In this document: one piece after another, positions 5,111 to 5,287 of the stretch | How positions within the stretch are numbered: the stretch's first letter is position 1 | How the letters are laid out: every line of letters begins with the position of its first letter | DNA from: Acidobacteriota bacterium | Lineage (GTDB): Bacteria > Acidobacteriota > Terriglobia > UBA7540 | Length of the DNA: 5,287 nt | Reading direction: 5' to 3' | Assembly (NCBI GenBank): GCA_021827255.1 | Contig: JAKAWO010000220.1 | Coordinates: 1 to 5,287 of the forward strand | Translations under genes and position numbers: made by a program | The notes under the pieces: generated by a model | What the model saw: the letters and a program-made list of their open reading frames with translations, nothing else | The model's database searches: none | What the model was told of the DNA's origin: nothing

Positions 5111-5287
5111 TCAGATTGGATTCAAGAACTTCCGATACGGTTCGCGCTTTCCACTCAGAAGGTCACCGACAAACTGACGGGTCTCGTTCGTCGAAGCTTT
5201 ACGGAATAGGCTTTTATCCAAGCTCCCATCAAGCAAACGATCATCTACTTCTGCCAGCGCCTTTTTTGCCCGCACGAGCCCATCGCC
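5111..5287 (-). CDS. Unrecognised protein, C-terminal 58 residues (partial)
   Basis: Reading the minus strand in from the window edge gives 58 uninterrupted codons ending in TGA at 5113-5111. The sequence is charged and helix-friendly (AKKALAEVDDRLLDGSLDKS, later TRQFVGDLLSGKREPYRKFL and NPI at the very end), with the amino-acid balance of a real protein end. I do not recognise the family. The start and most of the protein lie beyond the window. The convergent arrangement with the DUF4145-like gene, 6 bases between stops, supports the frame. The short length means coding status is likely but not certain. Confidence 0.6.
   Translation of the reverse strand, partial: GDGLVRAKKALAEVDDRLLDGSLDKSLFRKASTNETRQFVGDLLSGKREPYRKFLNPI

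Noticed and set aside
1..5287. tRNA or rRNA gene
   Set aside because: No cloverleaf-type arms with a TTCGA-type T-loop or conserved rRNA segments were noticed on either strand by eye; tRNAscan-SE or Infernal would settle it.

Overview
The window is a high-GC bacterial segment. It most resembles a soil-type Acidobacteriota genome or metagenome contig. That placement is an inference from the mix of families (a Tat-exported GH29 glycosidase, a DUF3303-like gene, an ACS-type transporter, a ParB-like remnant) and from composition; no rRNA or marker gene is present to confirm it.

Left part (1-2870), a small-molecule and carbohydrate metabolism neighbourhood. On the minus strand is the N-terminal 127 residues of an exported alpha-L-fucosidase-like GH29 enzyme, with its start at 382; the rest lies outside the window. 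Diverging from it on the plus strand is a broken DUF3303-like small gene (527-786) with one frameshift and one nonsense codon. It is followed by an intact 12-helix-type MFS transporter of the anion:cation symporter (ACS) group (860-2122). The transporter start is preceded by a TATAAT box sitting inside a perfect 9-bp inverted repeat. Converging on the transporter is an intact metal-dependent cyclase/kynurenine-formamidase-type hydrolase (2870-2154, minus). Uptake of an organic anion by the transporter and hydrolysis by the cyclase-family enzyme is a plausible pairing, but the substrate cannot be read from the sequence.

Middle (2871-3275), 405 bases without a convincing gene. It holds an AT-rich island (2981-3090, 29 G/C of 110 by hand count), a minus-strand sigma70-like promoter candidate pointing at the cyclase gene, three GTCCCA units on a strict 9-bp period, a bulged hairpin, and two imperfect copies of a roughly 24-base sequence flanking the island.

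Right part (3276-5287), accessory-looking DNA. A decayed C-terminal piece of a ParB-like protein (3276-4104) has at least one frameshift, an amber stop and no N-terminal ParB nuclease domain. It ends at a perfect 12-bp hairpin with a GCAA loop. Then comes an intact 287-residue protein with a C-terminal DUF4145/HEPN-like helical domain and an unrecognised N-terminal half (4241-5104). Six bases after its stop it meets the 3' end of an unrecognised minus-strand gene (5111-5287, partial). The pattern of two pseudogenes, an AT-rich spacer, repeats and an orphan HEPN-like gene suggests a boundary between core metabolism and a degraded mobile or defence-type island. I do not see a demonstrably new system; the best candidates for a second look are the repeat/promoter complex at 2969-3242 and the HEPN-like gene with its unidentified convergent neighbour.
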